Assembly (NCBI GenBank): GCA_034770075.1
Contig: CM068382.1
Location: 15,651,929 to 15,715,928, forward strand
Source: Aralia elata
Lineage: Eukaryota; Streptophyta; Magnoliopsida; Apiales; Araliaceae
Length of the DNA stretch: 64,000 bases
Direction: 5' to 3'
In this document: piece after piece, positions 11,053-25,096 of the stretch
Numbering within the stretch: position 1 is the stretch's first letter
How the letters are laid out: every line of letters begins with the position of its first letter
Program-made: the position numbers and the translations under genes
Notes under the pieces: model-generated
What the model was told of the DNA's origin: nothing
What the model saw: only the letters and a program-made list of their open reading frames with translations
The model's database searches: none

Positions 11053-14000
11053 TTACTGCCTCCCCTTCTTTGTGCTGCAAGACGGGCACTTGTATTGCTT
11101 GATATTTTCTGCCTTTGCTGGTGTTATTTTCACGCACTTCCCATGGTACCACCTCTCACAGATATCACAGCCAATCCAAAACTCATCAGCACTGTAATTG
11201 CCTCCACAGCTACCACAAAGGGTTTCTCCATGCTCATCTTCATCCTCCACGTAACTCTCATCATATACCCTTTGATTGCTTTTTGCCTGTCCATCGCTTG
11301 TTCTCTGCAAGGCAAATAATAAGAATTGAATCACTTCTTGTATTTTTAAGTAGGTTTATCACAAATTCAGACTATATATATATATATATAAAATAATAAA
11401 CACAATGATAGTTGAGACTTGATATTCACCTTTGTGCTGATCCTGGATTTGCTTCCAGTATCCACACTGGGCTTGTCCTTAATTGGCTTTCTCTCTGTTA
11501 CGACTTCAAAGACAGTGGGCAGATCATTTATCAGGCTAAATAGGCGCTTCCTGTTCGAGTGAAATGCTTACTTTTCAATGTCTTAAAAAATGATTACTTA
11601 TAAGTAGGAGAACAATATATCAGAATAGAAATATATAGAAGGAATGCCCAAGACACCCCAGGCTGTAACTGGTTGCAGGAAGTGGAATTTTCTAATTTGC
11701 AGATTAAAAACAGACACTAAGAACACACATGGGCAAAGCAATAAGAAACACCACAGAAAGAAAAATTGGGAGTTCTGCAATGGCAATACAGAAAACAGAT
11801 ATGGCAGTCATTAATTATGTCCATGTAAAGCCATTTCTACAATCTACAGTGCAATTCTACTTTATCAATCCATCGGTAGATCGTTCAGTGCGGGACTAAA
11901 ACAGATTCAATAAAGGAAGCATGCAGAAAGATTGTAGTGAAACATCTTTGTCCTCCTAAAATCAAGTGGTCAGACGGTATCTACCCTTGCAGATAGGCCA
12001 GATGCAAGTGAATTATCCAAGAGCTCTCAACAACAAAATAATATAGATAATTATGATTGCTTGTAATCCAAGTACAAATTTAAAATTTAAAAAAATAATA
12101 ATAATAATAATAATAATAAAACAGGTATCTACACTTTCAATTACTATTTTTAACTTTTAAGTCCTCCTCTATCCATTTAGAAGTGAGAGGTGTGTAAGTA
12201 GGATTGATCAACCAAAGATAGATAGTTTCATTCACCAATGTTTTAATAGATTAGAACTGATAAACTTAATAATGATAACTTGCTGCATTGTGACTACATA
12301 CAGGCCTCTTTCCGCTATCGATCTTGAGTTATGCTGCCTTACCTGAGGATAAATTAAAAAGAGATGCTCGAGATGAAAATCAATTATGCTATTACTAACA
12401 ACATTGTGAAGAGAAGCAAAGATCAATTCTGAATAATAGGCATGGATAGAAGCTCAAACTTCACAGGTTTATAATAATTACAAAGCTAGAAATGAAACTT
12501 TAATGATGATTGGGATACAAAAGGAGAGATACTAACAAATGTACCCCAAAAACAAGACCATAGAAGGCTAGGACCAAAGAGCCAGCAGGGAACCAAAAGA
12601 GAAAGAAAAGAATCTATATCGAGCATAAATTAATCATGAGGGAGGAACTAGAGATGATGTTGTTCCTAAAAGTGCAGCAAATTTGGTGAGAAGAACTTAG
12701 GACATAGTGTAATAAGTAACGCTGTGAAAATGGAAGAAATGCTACAAACTGTGTGAAAATATAGTCATGTAAACAGCCATGGCTTACATGAGCAAATTTA
12801 TAAAGAAATGAGGTAATACAAGAACAAATAAAGCAAAACACAGATGCTTCATTAAGAATTATGATATATCAACTTGATAAAGAAGTGATGCACGCTAAAC
12901 TGACACCCTAGGGCCAAGAATGTAAGTGGTTGTGTTGGAGCAAACTTTCTGCACCGCAGAATACCAAACAGACACAAAAAAAAGAGCCATATATACAGAC
13001 CGCATACAAGATCAGCAAAACACCAAATCTTAAGAAATCAATATAAAAGGTGAGTGAACTAGAACTTTTTTACTAAGAGAGACGACCAAAGCCAGCAATT
13101 AGGGAAGACAGAAAAAGAGATGTGGCATATGTTCATGTGAAGCCATTACTACAGGAAAACTCTAGATAAATCTATCAGTAGAACGCTCAGTATAGATAAA
13201 AAAAAATCCCTTCTTTCACATCTAAAGAATTAAATTGACCTACAAGTAAACAAATAAAGAAAGCATGGAGAGTGATCAAGCAAACAGCATAGCATCTTGG
13301 CCACATGCAAGTGAATGATGGTATTCACATCTTAAACACAGCACCCAAGAGTAGTATATACCCATCAACAAAACAACTCAGATATTATGATGATACGTAA
13401 TCCAACCACAAACATTAGTTAACGGAAACAGAGATTAATTCTGAATCAGAAGTATAGAAAACACGAGTAACTGACCGGCCACCACTAGAAATCTCAATCA
13501 CAGCCACCTAAAAAACAAAGGGAAAAAACACCATATTCCAAAACTCTCTACTAGCTGGAAAATGAATGATCCACGCTCTCCATCTACTTCAAACATAAAA
13601 CACTAGCTACTATAGAGGAAAGATCTCTCTCATACACTAAAAAATTATTAACTGGTTAGCTATTAAGCACAAAGTTATTTGGTGTAGGTGATAGAACGCG
13701 ATACCTGAATGAGAATTTCGGATAAAAGATCGTCCATGAAAGACAAGGATAGAAGCAGAAACGATAACGAAACACACACTTGCAATAACTTTAACTACAT
13801 ATTCTTTAAGACAGGCAATGAGTTTGAGGAATGATCTCTCTCATACACACAAAAAAATATTAACTGGTTAGCTATTAAGCACAAAGTTATTTGATGTAGG
13901 TGATAGAACGCGGTATCTGAATGTGAATTTTGGATAAAAGATCGTCCATGAAAGAGAAGGATAGAAGCAGAAACGATAGCGAAACATAAACTTGCAAGAA

Positions 14001-15666
14001 AATCAGTGTGATCAGCATATGAACGTGGAGCATGATGTGTAGCAAAAATCTAGACAAGGCTGAGTTAATAATGCTCGTATCTGTGAGGCTGAAGAAGTAT
14101 GAGTAAATGAATCCAAGCATAAAGAGATCCTTGTAATATGACCTTACAGAGGGTGACAAACACTGGATAGGGCAAGTGCCAATCAATGTTCGAGAATTGA
14201 GGGATAAACTAAACTAACAGTAGAAATAGTGAAAAAAGAAGCAAACTTGCGCTATAAAAATATAGAAACTATGAGCATAAAAACACATAGCTACTTTCAT
14301 TATAAACCAATGCTTTTCGAATTTCTAAAGTACTCTTTAAAAAAATAACTCGTTCATAATAAATAACAAATAGCATTTCCAACTTTTATCCGTATCCTGA
14401 GGGCCTTTGGCCCCTTGGCAGCAGCCTCTTAACATGACTTGGTGAAACTAGTTGATCAATACCATCTGCCAAGATTTGTAGCGAACGGAATGCTTAAATG
14501 TGTCAAAGTTATAAAATCAAGCCATATACCTGTCCCTTCCTTCCCTTTAGTGCAAAAACAATCTAGGCGTATTGTTGACAAAGCTCTTACCAATATCTAA
14601 ATACAGAGAAGACAATCCTTTGAATATCAAGAAATATTTTAATGCCATCGGTCATCCATGTCAATCTTAAATTTGTTTGCATGATGATGTTAAGTTGTTT
14701 CCGAAACTGTAACAGTTTAATGCAAACCCAACTCTAACAGTTCAGTATTGGAACTGTATAGCTTCCCTAGGAAGAACTTGAGCTACTCGAATACAGAACA
14801 AAAAGAAATCTTTCTCAACTTTCAAACAAGATGTCTACACAAACAACTGTGTGAATAAAAAGACCTCCTTTACAATAAGAAAAGCTTCCACCTTTTCACA
14901 GGATTATAATCAAAACCCGGATTATAATCAAAACCAAACGAAAACAGACAATGGCCCACAAATAGTTCATAAAAAGAATCCTTTTTTAATCATTCTACCC
15001 CAACAAATAATTTTTCAAACACATGAAAAGAAACAAAATGGATATAGATAATCACACACATGCAATTAATGGGAACTGAAACAGGAAACAATTGAAAGAG
15101 CAAGTTAACTATACCTCTCGTTCCTATTAAGGCGAGCACCAAAATAATAAGCAACAGAAAGCAACCACGAATCAGTGTGCACAGCCACCAAAGACAGCCA
15201 GTCTCTCCGATTCATCCCATCCCTGGCAAAATTGATCCCTAACGCCGGTTCCGGAAGCTCCGGCGGCACTTCTTCCGCCGGCAACGTCACTTCCCATGAC
15301 TCATTCGGATGTCCGTACAAACACAAATTCTCTTTTTCTACACAAAATAATAAAACAAACTATTAATTAAACTATCAATTAAACAAGCCAACAGAAATTA
15401 AAGACCAAAAAATTAGTGGGGGCAAAAACAAACAAACAAACCAACCTGGATCGCAAAGTGAGTAGAATTCATCGACATCTGAGAGGAAAGAGACAAAAGC
15501 GAGTTAATTGCTTATATGTATGTATATGTTATATAGAAATTAGGGTTTGGAGAAGAAGGATAAGTAAACGAGTACCGTATGTAAGAGCACGAACGATGCC
15601 AGTACGACGGCTACTGAAGTCTTTGAAGATCTCTTCAACAGTACGGGGGTTTGAAGCCATGTCCAT
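11053..15666 (-). CDS. Alfin-like (AL) PHD-finger protein
   Basis: Five exons on the minus strand, 15576-15666, 15446-15478, 15115-15337, 11430-11550 and 11053-11304, all have GT..AG borders and matching phase and encode 239 residues. Residues 5-135 form the Alfin (DUF3594) domain: NPRTVEEIFKDF, CDPEKENLCLYG, then EEVPPELPEPALGINFARDG. An acidic linker with DEDEHGE follows. The C-terminal PHD finger has zinc ligands C186, C189, C202, C205, H210, C213, C229 and C232. Family members bind H3K4me2/3 through this finger and act in the nucleus with Polycomb RING1/BMI1 proteins, affecting germination and stress responses. The start at MDMASNPRTV was chosen for its strong context (GCGGCCATGG); a second Met lies two codons on. 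The usual ICCD before the third ligand reads IGCD here, which does not remove a ligand. Intron 3 is large (11551-15114). The gene is intact and the family call is firm; which AL paralogue it is remains unclear. Confidence 0.93.
12091..12119. repeat. (AAT)n microsatellite in PHD-gene intron 3
   Basis: About nine ATA/AAT units lie inside the large third intron of the Alfin-like gene. This is ordinary intronic simple sequence. Confidence 0.8.
13615..13997. repeat. Direct duplication of a 171-bp unit in PHD-gene intron 3
   Basis: Units at 13615-13785 and 13826-13997 align almost end to end with scattered substitutions, separated by about 40 bp (offset 211-212). Shared blocks include AACTGGTTAGCTATTAAGC, AAAGATCGTCCATGAAAGA and GATAGAAGCAGAAACGATA. 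The duplication is intronic and affects no exon. A looser similarity also links about 11,815-11,960 to 13,130-13,300, so this intron has grown by repeated internal duplication. Confidence 0.85.
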
Positions 15667-17419
15667 GGCCGCACTCCAGATCTGATAAAAAAAAATTAAA
15701 CTAAAAAAACAAAAAAGTAATCTAGTGTAAATTGAAAAAGATGATCGGATTGAAATTAATGGAGAAGAGTAGAGGTGGATCAGAGATCTAAGGGTTGGGA
15801 AGTTTCTGACATCGATTTCGAGGTTCGGTTGTACGGAATTCTTATACTGCCTCAATGGCACCAGGGTCCAGGAGAGAGGGGGTATAGATTTGCTCGAGGG
15901 GGCTTGACCTACTCTTTTTATTTCCTTTTTGTAAAATAAAATCCTACTAATCCATATAGTATTTCATAATAAAAATATTATTCTTTCCTTTATACAAAAG
16001 GAGACCCAATAATAAATTTTATAATTTTTTAGGAATTTATTTTTATTTTTATTTATTTCTTAGTTATTAAATAGCATTTAATAATAAAATAATTATGATA
16101 ATAAAATTGAGAATATAATGTCCATTTATATAACTATTAAATAAATATACATATATATACTCTTTTTTAAATATATGGGAATTTATGTTTGGTTCGAATT
16201 TGACATATAGCACTATATATATATATATATATATCACTTTTCACCTTTTTTGACAAAATATACCTCTTTACACTAAACGTGCTTATATGTTTAACATAAT
16301 ATTTTTTATATTTCATTCTTTAACTTTTACTTTAGACACTAAAGAATATTTTTTGAAAAGAAATATAAATTATGTTTATGTCTAAATGTACTTTTTAAAT
16401 GTCTAAGAATTGATTCACATAATTTGAATATGACACTCGAATTAGAACAAAAGGAGTACCCAAAAAAACATAGAAATGACCTCACCAAAATTATAAAATT
16501 ATTATTATCTTTTAAAATTTAATTTTTAAACTTAAAATTGATATGATTCATTATGAAACAATAATTTCTATAGTTAATACTAATTTTTAGATAATTTATA
16601 ATAAAAAGTAATATTTTTTACATGAAAAAAATGATATTTTCACATGAGTCACTCACACATATGTGAGATTCATTCACTATTTAAGTGAAAAAGATTATGT
16701 AAAAATATCATTTTTATATGTAAAAATATCAGTTTCCTTCATAATATTATCATCATATTGACAAAAACATTAAACTAAGTCAATTTTAAATTTAAAATTA
16801 TTTTAGATTGGCTAAATAATTAATATCATACTAAAAATAATATATCTGTAAATATTTGTGTCAATTTTTTTATTTATTAATTATATAGATAAATATTAAT
16901 GATAATTCAGATATATAATAGGTTGGATTTTTTTGTAATTCTATTCAATCTTATGTATTAGTATATTTCGTAATTTTACACAAAATTGTCTATTCATAGC
17001 GGGTCTCTATTATATATATTTTTTGGACCCTCTCTCACAATTTTAGATGAACTTTTCCTTTTAATAGCGCATTATGGGCTCAAAAACATTGGATTCTGGG
17101 CTTACCACCACGGGCAGACCATGTTGTTGTTTAATCCATGGCCGTCTAATGTTTATGCACCTCATGTAGCCCAGACCAAAGAGTCCTATTAATTCAGCCC
17201 ATTAATGGTCAAGCTTTCCACTGCCTTCCTATGATACACCTCACCGCTCACAACTTTTCTTCAATCAGGTCTTATTAAGGCCTTGGGCTATTTGAAATAA
17301 GTCCGGTATTCTTTTAAATAAAGATCTAATAAAAATAAAAAGTTTTAATTTAATTTTGAATCTTACCAATATAAAAATATGTAAAGCTCAAAAGTAGAAT
17401 GCACCTAAAGTCTATGTTA

Positions 17420-17745
17420 TGCTTGTGAGTTTGGATAGAGAAGAAAATAAAGGAATTTAAAATTTTTGAGATAAAAGAGAGTAAAGGAAATAAAATTTAT
17501 TTACTTTCCTTGTGTTTGTTTAGAAATTACTGTTTAGAAATTATTATAAGAATAATTTTGGTATTTTAATTTGTCATCTAAATTTTTGGTAAAAAATTTT
17601 CCAAATCTTTTCAACTTTAGAAAGAAATTTTTAAAAAAACTCTCTTTTCTTTTATCTCATAAAAAAACTCACAAACAGATATTTTTAATCTCCTTCTTAA
17701 ATTTTCCTCCATTTTTTTTTCTCTTTTTTAAAACTCACAAACACG
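17420..17745. mobile_element. Possible MITE (inverted GTGAGTTT ends)
   Basis: The left end reads TGCTTGTGAGTTT and the right end reads AAACTCACAAACA, forming an inverted repeat of about 12 bp around 300 bp of A+T-rich DNA. The word ATGCT flanks both sides but overlaps the repeat on the left, so the target duplication and exact ends are unresolved. Superfamily is undetermined. Confidence 0.35.
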
Positions 17746-18943
17746 ATGCTAAAGTACAATATAAGAACTAAGGGACTGAGACTTCTATATATTTTATAAA
17801 AGAAAATTTATTACTTTCTTTTTCCAATAAAATTTTAGTAATAATATTAATATTGAATAAAAAAATAATTTAGTTTAAAGAGACATTTTATTTTTGCAAG
17901 GGGAGGTGATGTTAGTGCAATATGGACACATAAACTCCTCCAATACCAATATTCCAGCTAATGACTCCTATAACAGATTGCATTGGAAGGAGCATAACAT
18001 TAATATTTACTAATTTTTAATATTGGAAATGAAACTCCCCCATATGTGATTATTCTAAGGTGCATGACCTACCTTTCCTTACAAATCATGCTTAATTATC
18101 CTAATTATCAATACCGCGATTCCATCAAATGCTCTTTCTCTACTTAATTATCTGATGATTAAGTAGTTATCATGAATCACTAAATTAAGGAGTGTTATTT
18201 ATGAATGGTATATAAAAATGGTTGCCATTATTTTCTTTTGACTAACACTAATCAAAAATATGTTTTTTTTTGTTTGTTTGTTTTGTTTTATACTTGATCC
18301 TCATCTTGTTAAAGGTTAGCTGCGTCATCTTGTCAGGTAGGGATGACACTCACACATAATCCTATTAATTAGAAAGTACTCTTATACATTACGAAAATTA
18401 TCGGTTAAATTATAAATGCAAAGTATATGCATATATGAGATAGATAAAAATTAAAAAGGGTATTATTTTAATTTATTTTTTTTATAACATACACTTCCAC
18501 GTTAATCATAATCCTATTTCGTCAAATATTTATCGACATTTATTATTATTTTTCTTAAGTAGATAATGTATTTAAACCCCCCACGCGACAATTTTAATGT
18601 ATTATACTTTATTCGTTCAACAAATAAGCATTATTTGTCAATTGTTTTATTTTGCGTAAAGAGTTCACTCCCGATGATAGTAGTGTAAAGTGATAGAATA
18701 TTTTTAAATTTGTCATCATAATTTTATTAATACATTACACTATTAAATTAATAATTTATTATTTTTATAGATATACATATATTAAAAATACATAAAAAAT
18801 AAAAATAAAAATGGTTTGCTATCTAGTATCAAAGACCCTATAAAATGGAGTAAAAAATATTTTTTAACAATAAATTAATTTTTATAAAGTATGTTAATTT
18901 ATACTTTATACATAAAAGTACGATCAACAATCATACCTAATGA

Positions 18944-19007
18944 CCATCCGAGTTAACTCAATTAGAACGAGTTAACTCGGTAACTCGGATGATTATGAGT
19001 TAACTCG
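18944..19007. repeat. Cluster of GAGTTAACTC palindromes
   Basis: Three copies of GAGTTAACTC, or the word with one end base changed, occur within about 60 bp. The outer segments CATCCGAGTTA and TAACTCGGATG form a larger inverted repeat. It could be a transposon end, a dimer-binding site or a neutral hairpin; nothing here decides between these. Confidence 0.55.
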
Positions 19008-19269
19008 AACCGTCAATATTACATTTAATACTGCAACTAATAATTGTAATTAATTTTTCTTGAATTATGGAGAAAGAATGTGAAAAGTTTTTTCATGAAA
19101 TATTAAAAATTATATGCTAATTCAAATTATCTTCAATATTATATATGTTTTTATCAATAAAAAATAATAAATATATATCAATAAAAATTCATCAAATTTC
19201 GTGAAAAGAGTGATATAAAAAACTAAAGTATGGTATTTCAATGCACAATAGCTAATTAGCTAGCATAGC

Positions 19270-19329
19270 ATACGGAACGTTACGGTTATAAATGTTATAA
19301 ACATACGAAACGTTATCGTTATAAATATT
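19270..19329. repeat. Two-copy 33-bp tandem repeat
   Basis: ATACGGAACGTTACGGTTAT at 19,270 recurs as ATACGAAACGTTATCGTTAT at 19,303. It lies directly left of a hAT-like end (TAGGGGCGAATTC) for which no partner end was found nearby. Confidence 0.6.
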
Positions 19330-22300
19330 TAGGGGCGAATTCAGTCTTTTAGGCTAGTGAGGTCAAATTTGAAAAAAAAAAAAACAAATTCTCACAAAAA
19401 ATAAAAATATAATAAAATAAATTGCAAAACTAAATAATGCCCAAATATTATTTACAATAATATTTTTTGAAGTTTCATTATTTAAAATTGATGCATAATA
19501 GTCTCATTCCTATTAGTTATAAAAATTCACAAACAATTATAAAACAAATCCACAAGTAATTACAATAAATCTCAAAGTAATTGCTAAATTTGTGAAATTA
19601 TAAATAAATAAAAAATTACAACATATCGAATTTTTTCTAAAATCGAACTAGGGTGAAGAATTAGGCCAAATCGCTAGACGAGAAACACAGAGACAAAAAG
19701 TATTATAGTGGCTAAAGTAGTATAAGATATGAACTTAGAAGAATTTAATATTTTTAATTTAAATTTTAAAAATTGTATTAAACACTCTAAAAATTTTACT
19801 CTCTTTCTTTAAAAATTATATTAAATACCCTAAAAATTGTATTAAACACCCTATTTGGACCAACTACTCTACGTACCCATACATTAAACAAAACATTTCG
19901 TCGATCATCATCCTCGAAATAAAATTTAGAGAGACATATCCTACCAATTAATATGATCACTTGACCACAAGAGAGTATGAGTTTTCGTGTCGATTCGTTC
20001 TTATCACCACAAACAAATTTATAATTAATAATAGCATAGCCTTTTTAAGCTGTTTTGTTTTGTTTTGTTATGGGGCAGAGTGCAACTATTATTTTTCATT
20101 TTTTGAACAAATAGTTTAAACAAGTGAAATATGTTACATCGGTTACAAAATTAGATAAAAACAAATACAACAGAAATAATTCTAATCCTTTCAAATAGTT
20201 ATAGACTTTAAATAATAATAATAATTAAAAAAAAAAGAAGATCATAACAGCGACTAATGAACATCATAAATAATTTTGAAAAACAGTTACACCCTAAACA
20301 TATATAATTATATTGTCACTCTAATAATTAATAATAAAAAAGATTTTATTGAAATCATAAGTATGATAATATAATTATTGAGAGTATAGTAGAAAAATAA
20401 ATTTGATTTATAAAATAAAAGATATACCGAAAAATATAATTCATCAATTATTAATTTACTTATCAAAAGGTAGATAGTACAAAAATTTAATAGTCAGTCT
20501 GGTCACCAAACCGTGACTAAAGACAATGGGCTTACATGACTTTTGTCCTAGTCAAGTAGCTCTTACAATTTTCTATTTGGTTGTTGTATATGTTTTTCTT
20601 TTTCCTTTGTTTTTTTTAAAAGAGAATTTATAGTTTTGTTAGCATGCAGAAGTTAGAACATATTTTCAATGTCATTTTTCATTATATTATTGAAATAGAA
20701 AATTATAAGAATGAATGTTCCTTCAACTAAATACCTGCTACATTAACCTTATATACACAAACAGAATTAAAATCATGAAAAATTATTAAAATATACTTCT
20801 TCTCTCCCCAAAAAAATAAACAAAGTAAAATTTATACACATATTAAGAAAAGTAAAAATAAAAGAAATAGAGTAAAAAAAAATTAAATTTATTCTTAGTG
20901 ACCTTACAAGATTATATAAGGTGATGAATATTTTTATTTTTTTTATACTAATAAACCACACTAAACGACATATTTAACCTTCATTTTATGTACTTTATCT
21001 CATCATTTTGAAGACAAAAAGATTTATACCTTTAGTCATTCTTTTGAGGATAGAGGAAGTATATAATTTTATCTAATATAAATATTTCATTTAATGATGT
21101 ATCATAATTCTAAAACCGATAGTGAATATATTTTCGTGTATAAAAATTAAAATTTATTCCTTGTGTTGAATGAATAAGAAGATAAAGCATTGTCTCACTT
21201 TTCCTCTCTCCCCGCAAGTGAAAATTCAGATAGTTGTGCATTTCATCCTTGGGATTTTATAAGCAAGGGTTTCTCTCAATAAAATTCTCAAAAAAATATA
21301 AATAAAAAATTAGGAAACACCATTTTCTCTCCTCAAAATTTCTTCTTTTCCTTTCCATCCCAAACCCTAAAAATGTTGATGGCCCCAATTCAAATTTGAA
21401 ATCTCCAAACACAAAAACATTTAACCATAACTTTAACAAAAAAGTATAAAACGTGAAGATGCACCCACCCCACCCCACCTGAAAACATCCTTTACTCTGA
21501 CCATATCATCATCAAAAAAATGGTAGAAAGGGAAAAGGACTGTGTGCCAGACAATTATTATATACTATATTTATTGAATTTCCAAGGAACAAAATTATGG
21601 GATTAGGTGGGTCGTACTAATTATTCATGCTCCCAGTCCCATGAAAGTTAAGTTACACCTCTAGATTACACTAATTAATTACTTGTCCTTATCTTTTTAG
21701 ATTTCAGATTTTGACCCTACTCCTAAATTTGTAAATCTTGTACTCCTCGGAGTACAACGTTTACCGATATATAATGCATTTTAAAATTTCCAAGAGCCAA
21801 TCACCAAAAGAACGACGAGAAGATGAAAACTCATACCAAACACATACGTAAATTTTATTCATCTAATAATAATTTATTTTATACTATTTAATTTGTAAAT
21901 GTAATATTTAAAATTCAAATGAAACGCATCAAAAATAGTATATTACATTTAGAGATTTAAACACATTAAACACTATCGATACAAATGCATTATAACAAGA
22001 CTGCAACATTTTTTTCTTTATACTTCTTCTATCCGAAAACAAGACCGTCGAACATTTTCTCCTTTATTAATTTTAAGTTATGTTGCATACGATAAAGAAT
22101 ATCAAAAATATTGAATATCATGTATACGTGCTTGTGTCAAATATGAAAATGTAGAACTATAATAAATACATGAAAACCTAAAAACAAGGACTTTTGTGTC
22201 AAGGAAAACACATTATGATACTTTTCTCTTTTTCTTTTTTTTTTATTCCTCTTTTTTCTCTAGCCAAGAACTCTAACCTCTATTTTAAATTTATGAAAAA

Positions 22301-25096
22301 ATCTCCAATTTTTTGAGAAACCCTCCCTTAAATCTCTTTTTTTTTTTTGCTTTCTATTGAATAATAATAATAATTTATTCTCACTTTTTGTGAAATTTAT
22401 TTTTCTCTTTGTGTGGCTTGTTTTCTCCATGGGATGATTAATTTTTTTTTTATCTTTTTATAGGAGAGTTTCATTATCATCTCTTATGAGATTTTGTTTT
22501 CTCTATTTTGGAAATTATTTTTTTCGTTTATGAGAATTTTCAGTGCACAAATATATTAATGCAGATAGATTGTTTAGATTTGGGTGTGATGTTATCATAA
22601 GTACTTGTTTTTCTGTTGCTTTTGTTGAAAATTGTCTAAATCTATATATTCTATTATTATTTTTGAAATATGATTGTTTTTCATGAATATCTATGGTATC
22701 AACTAGTTGTTGATATGATTTACCATTTTTTTATTATTTCTATTATTTTGTTTAGAAAGATTACCGTTTCAATTCGTCTTATTGTAATATTTTCATCTTC
22801 TATAACATATTACAACTTTAACATATTTCAATCTTCTAGGTTGTTTAAAAAAAACTATTGTGTTAATTACGGCTAAACCACCCTCGCATTGTTTTTTATA
22901 AAAAAAATAATGGTATAAAATTATACTTGGCAAAAAAAAAACTAATTTTGTGTGATATTTAATAATATTATTTAAACTAAATTATTTGAAGGTCTAATTA
23001 ATGGAAAATTTGTAAGTTTCTAATTCAGAGATACTAGATAATAGTAGTACTAGTTTGATAATAAATCCTCCTATTTTGGATTATATTACAACTCGTAATC
23101 ATGAAACAGTGTTGTTTGCAGGATCCACAATAAGTGATTGCAATTTTCAAATGTGATCATTGACTTTGTCTGCTTTTTATATGCTGAGCCCTTCTAATTT
23201 AATAATTACACAAAATAATTGTTTAATAAATTGCAGTTTTGAACCTGCATTACTGATTAAACAATAATAGAAACATGCTTAGCAAGTAATGGTCATTTGA
23301 CTTTCTGAATAATATTTTTTTTCTTTTAAAATAAAATAAAAATATGATTTAAACATTATCGTGATGACTTATGGCGGGTTGGGGTTGACAATTAGTCTTT
23401 TTGGCATTAATTTCTTCATAGGAGCAAGGAGTTGACTTATTTTGTACTCCCTTAAATGGAAAACAAACTAATTTATTAAGCAACTCTATTAGATAATTGA
23501 GATCTTCGCAATTGAATATTATTTATTTATTTATTTTGAAACAATCCAACGGTTAAAATTTTTTATTACTCCAAAATATCAGAAAATAAGTTTTAATTAG
23601 ATGGTGCAACTGAATACGCAAACTCTTAATCTCCACTCTCCAGCTTATTCATAACTAATAGAAAATTATACCTATAATCTAAAATATAAGAACAAGATAA
23701 TTTTTAATATTCTATAAAAAAAATATGAACAAATTGATTTTTGAAAATATAAATATATATACAAGTGAATGTTTCATTTTTCAAAAGCATAACCTATCTT
23801 TTAATTTAACGTATTTAGTAAGTTATTATCATATTTTAGAAGAGAGGAAGTAGTATATATTATTTGAAGCGTATGTAATATTTTTTTTACTTTGTTTTTT
23901 TGAAGGAGAAACCTACAGTCCTACCTTTCATAAGTTTTCAACTCGGTAATTATTCCTCTAGCAGCACTTAGTTCAATGGAGTAAATATATTTACAAGTTA
24001 ATTATTGTTTGACTAATATATTCTTTAACTAAATATGAGCTACTGAAATTTTAAATGTATTATTGCAAAACCTAACAGTGTCTTCAAAATAGTAATACCA
24101 TTTTTTTTTCTTTTTACGTTGTAGAGCAATAAAACAATTAGAAAATTTCTTTAAATAAAGATTTGTGTGAGTGTACGTATTATTTTGAATGCGAGAGTAA
24201 TAAGATTACTCCTTTTGATACTTAACAAAATACAACGAAATAATTAGACTCCAAAATTTATACAAAGTCAAAACTTTTATGTTTTGAAAGTAAGATAGAG
24301 GGATTGATTGATGAGTTGATTTTCTCATTTGTATAAAAATAGAGATATATTTTTAAAATGAAAATTTTTAAATAATAAAAAAATTATTCTTTCAAAGATA
24401 TCAATGTTATTAATTGTAAATATATAATAGTAGTGATAAACACAATTCTTGATCAATCAAAAATAAAAGTATTAACGAACTATCGACATCTATATCAATA
24501 GAAATGAATCATATGAGTGAACCTTAAGTGACCATTGATATGTATCTAGTAATTGAATGTCAATATTATTATTAATGATAAATTGACTTGTTTTTAGGAA
24601 ATTAAAATTACACTAAATAATTTTACGAAAATTATCATAATAATATATACCAGCTGATGCTAACTCAAATATTGACTGCGAATCGTAGTCTTCCTTTTTT
24701 ATTATAAAAGATGTTCAAGCTTAATATAATTTTTATATTGGCTTGGGACTGTTTTTTATAATAATAATAATAATAAATAAATAATAATAAAAAAAAAAGA
24801 TTGATTTTGATCTTTGTAAATTTTGAGGTAAAAAAATAGCATTTGACTGCAATGATTTTTGTCTGGAAGACTGGAACGGCAATGATATCGGCCGCATACA
24901 TACATAAGACACCCACCTAAATGACGTTGTTTAGACGCTGATTGTCCTTCCTGTCGGAATAGTCTCGGTTTCCAGTCCAGTACGACGTCGTTCTCATTGG
25001 TTGCCGGCAAACTTGGTACCATCACTTCATATAATATAAACTTGGTCAAATATAAACCGTCAACAAATTATTAAAATAATTTTTAAATATAATATA

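Larger units (their letters stand above)
15667..25096. other. 9.4-kb A+T-rich intergenic region without recognisable genes
   Basis: Immediately right of the PHD gene lies its likely leader and promoter (about 15,667-15,900). Beyond that no coding sequence was recognised on either strand; open frames are short and low-complexity. Structures seen are a possible MITE at about 17,420-17,745, an inverted-repeat cluster of GAGTTAACTC at 18,944-19,007, a 33-bp two-copy repeat at 19,270-19,329, a lone hAT-like end (TAGGGGCGAATTC, 19,330), poly-pyrimidine leader-like sequence around 22,200-22,450, and a less A+T-rich patch at about 24,890-25,030. Confidence 0.5.

Noticed and set aside
16986..17192. 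68-codon open frame with mixed composition
   Set aside because: No recognisable domain, no splice partners and flanked by A+T-rich desert; an isolated short frame is expected by chance.
19330..19372. hAT-like end TAGGGGCGAATTC
   Set aside because: No matching right end or 8-bp duplication was found in the next kilobase, so it is noted only as an orphan end.
24756..25049. Minus-strand 97-codon open frame over the higher-G+C patch
   Set aside because: The C-terminal half is low-complexity and no family was recognised; reported as a finding, not as a gene.
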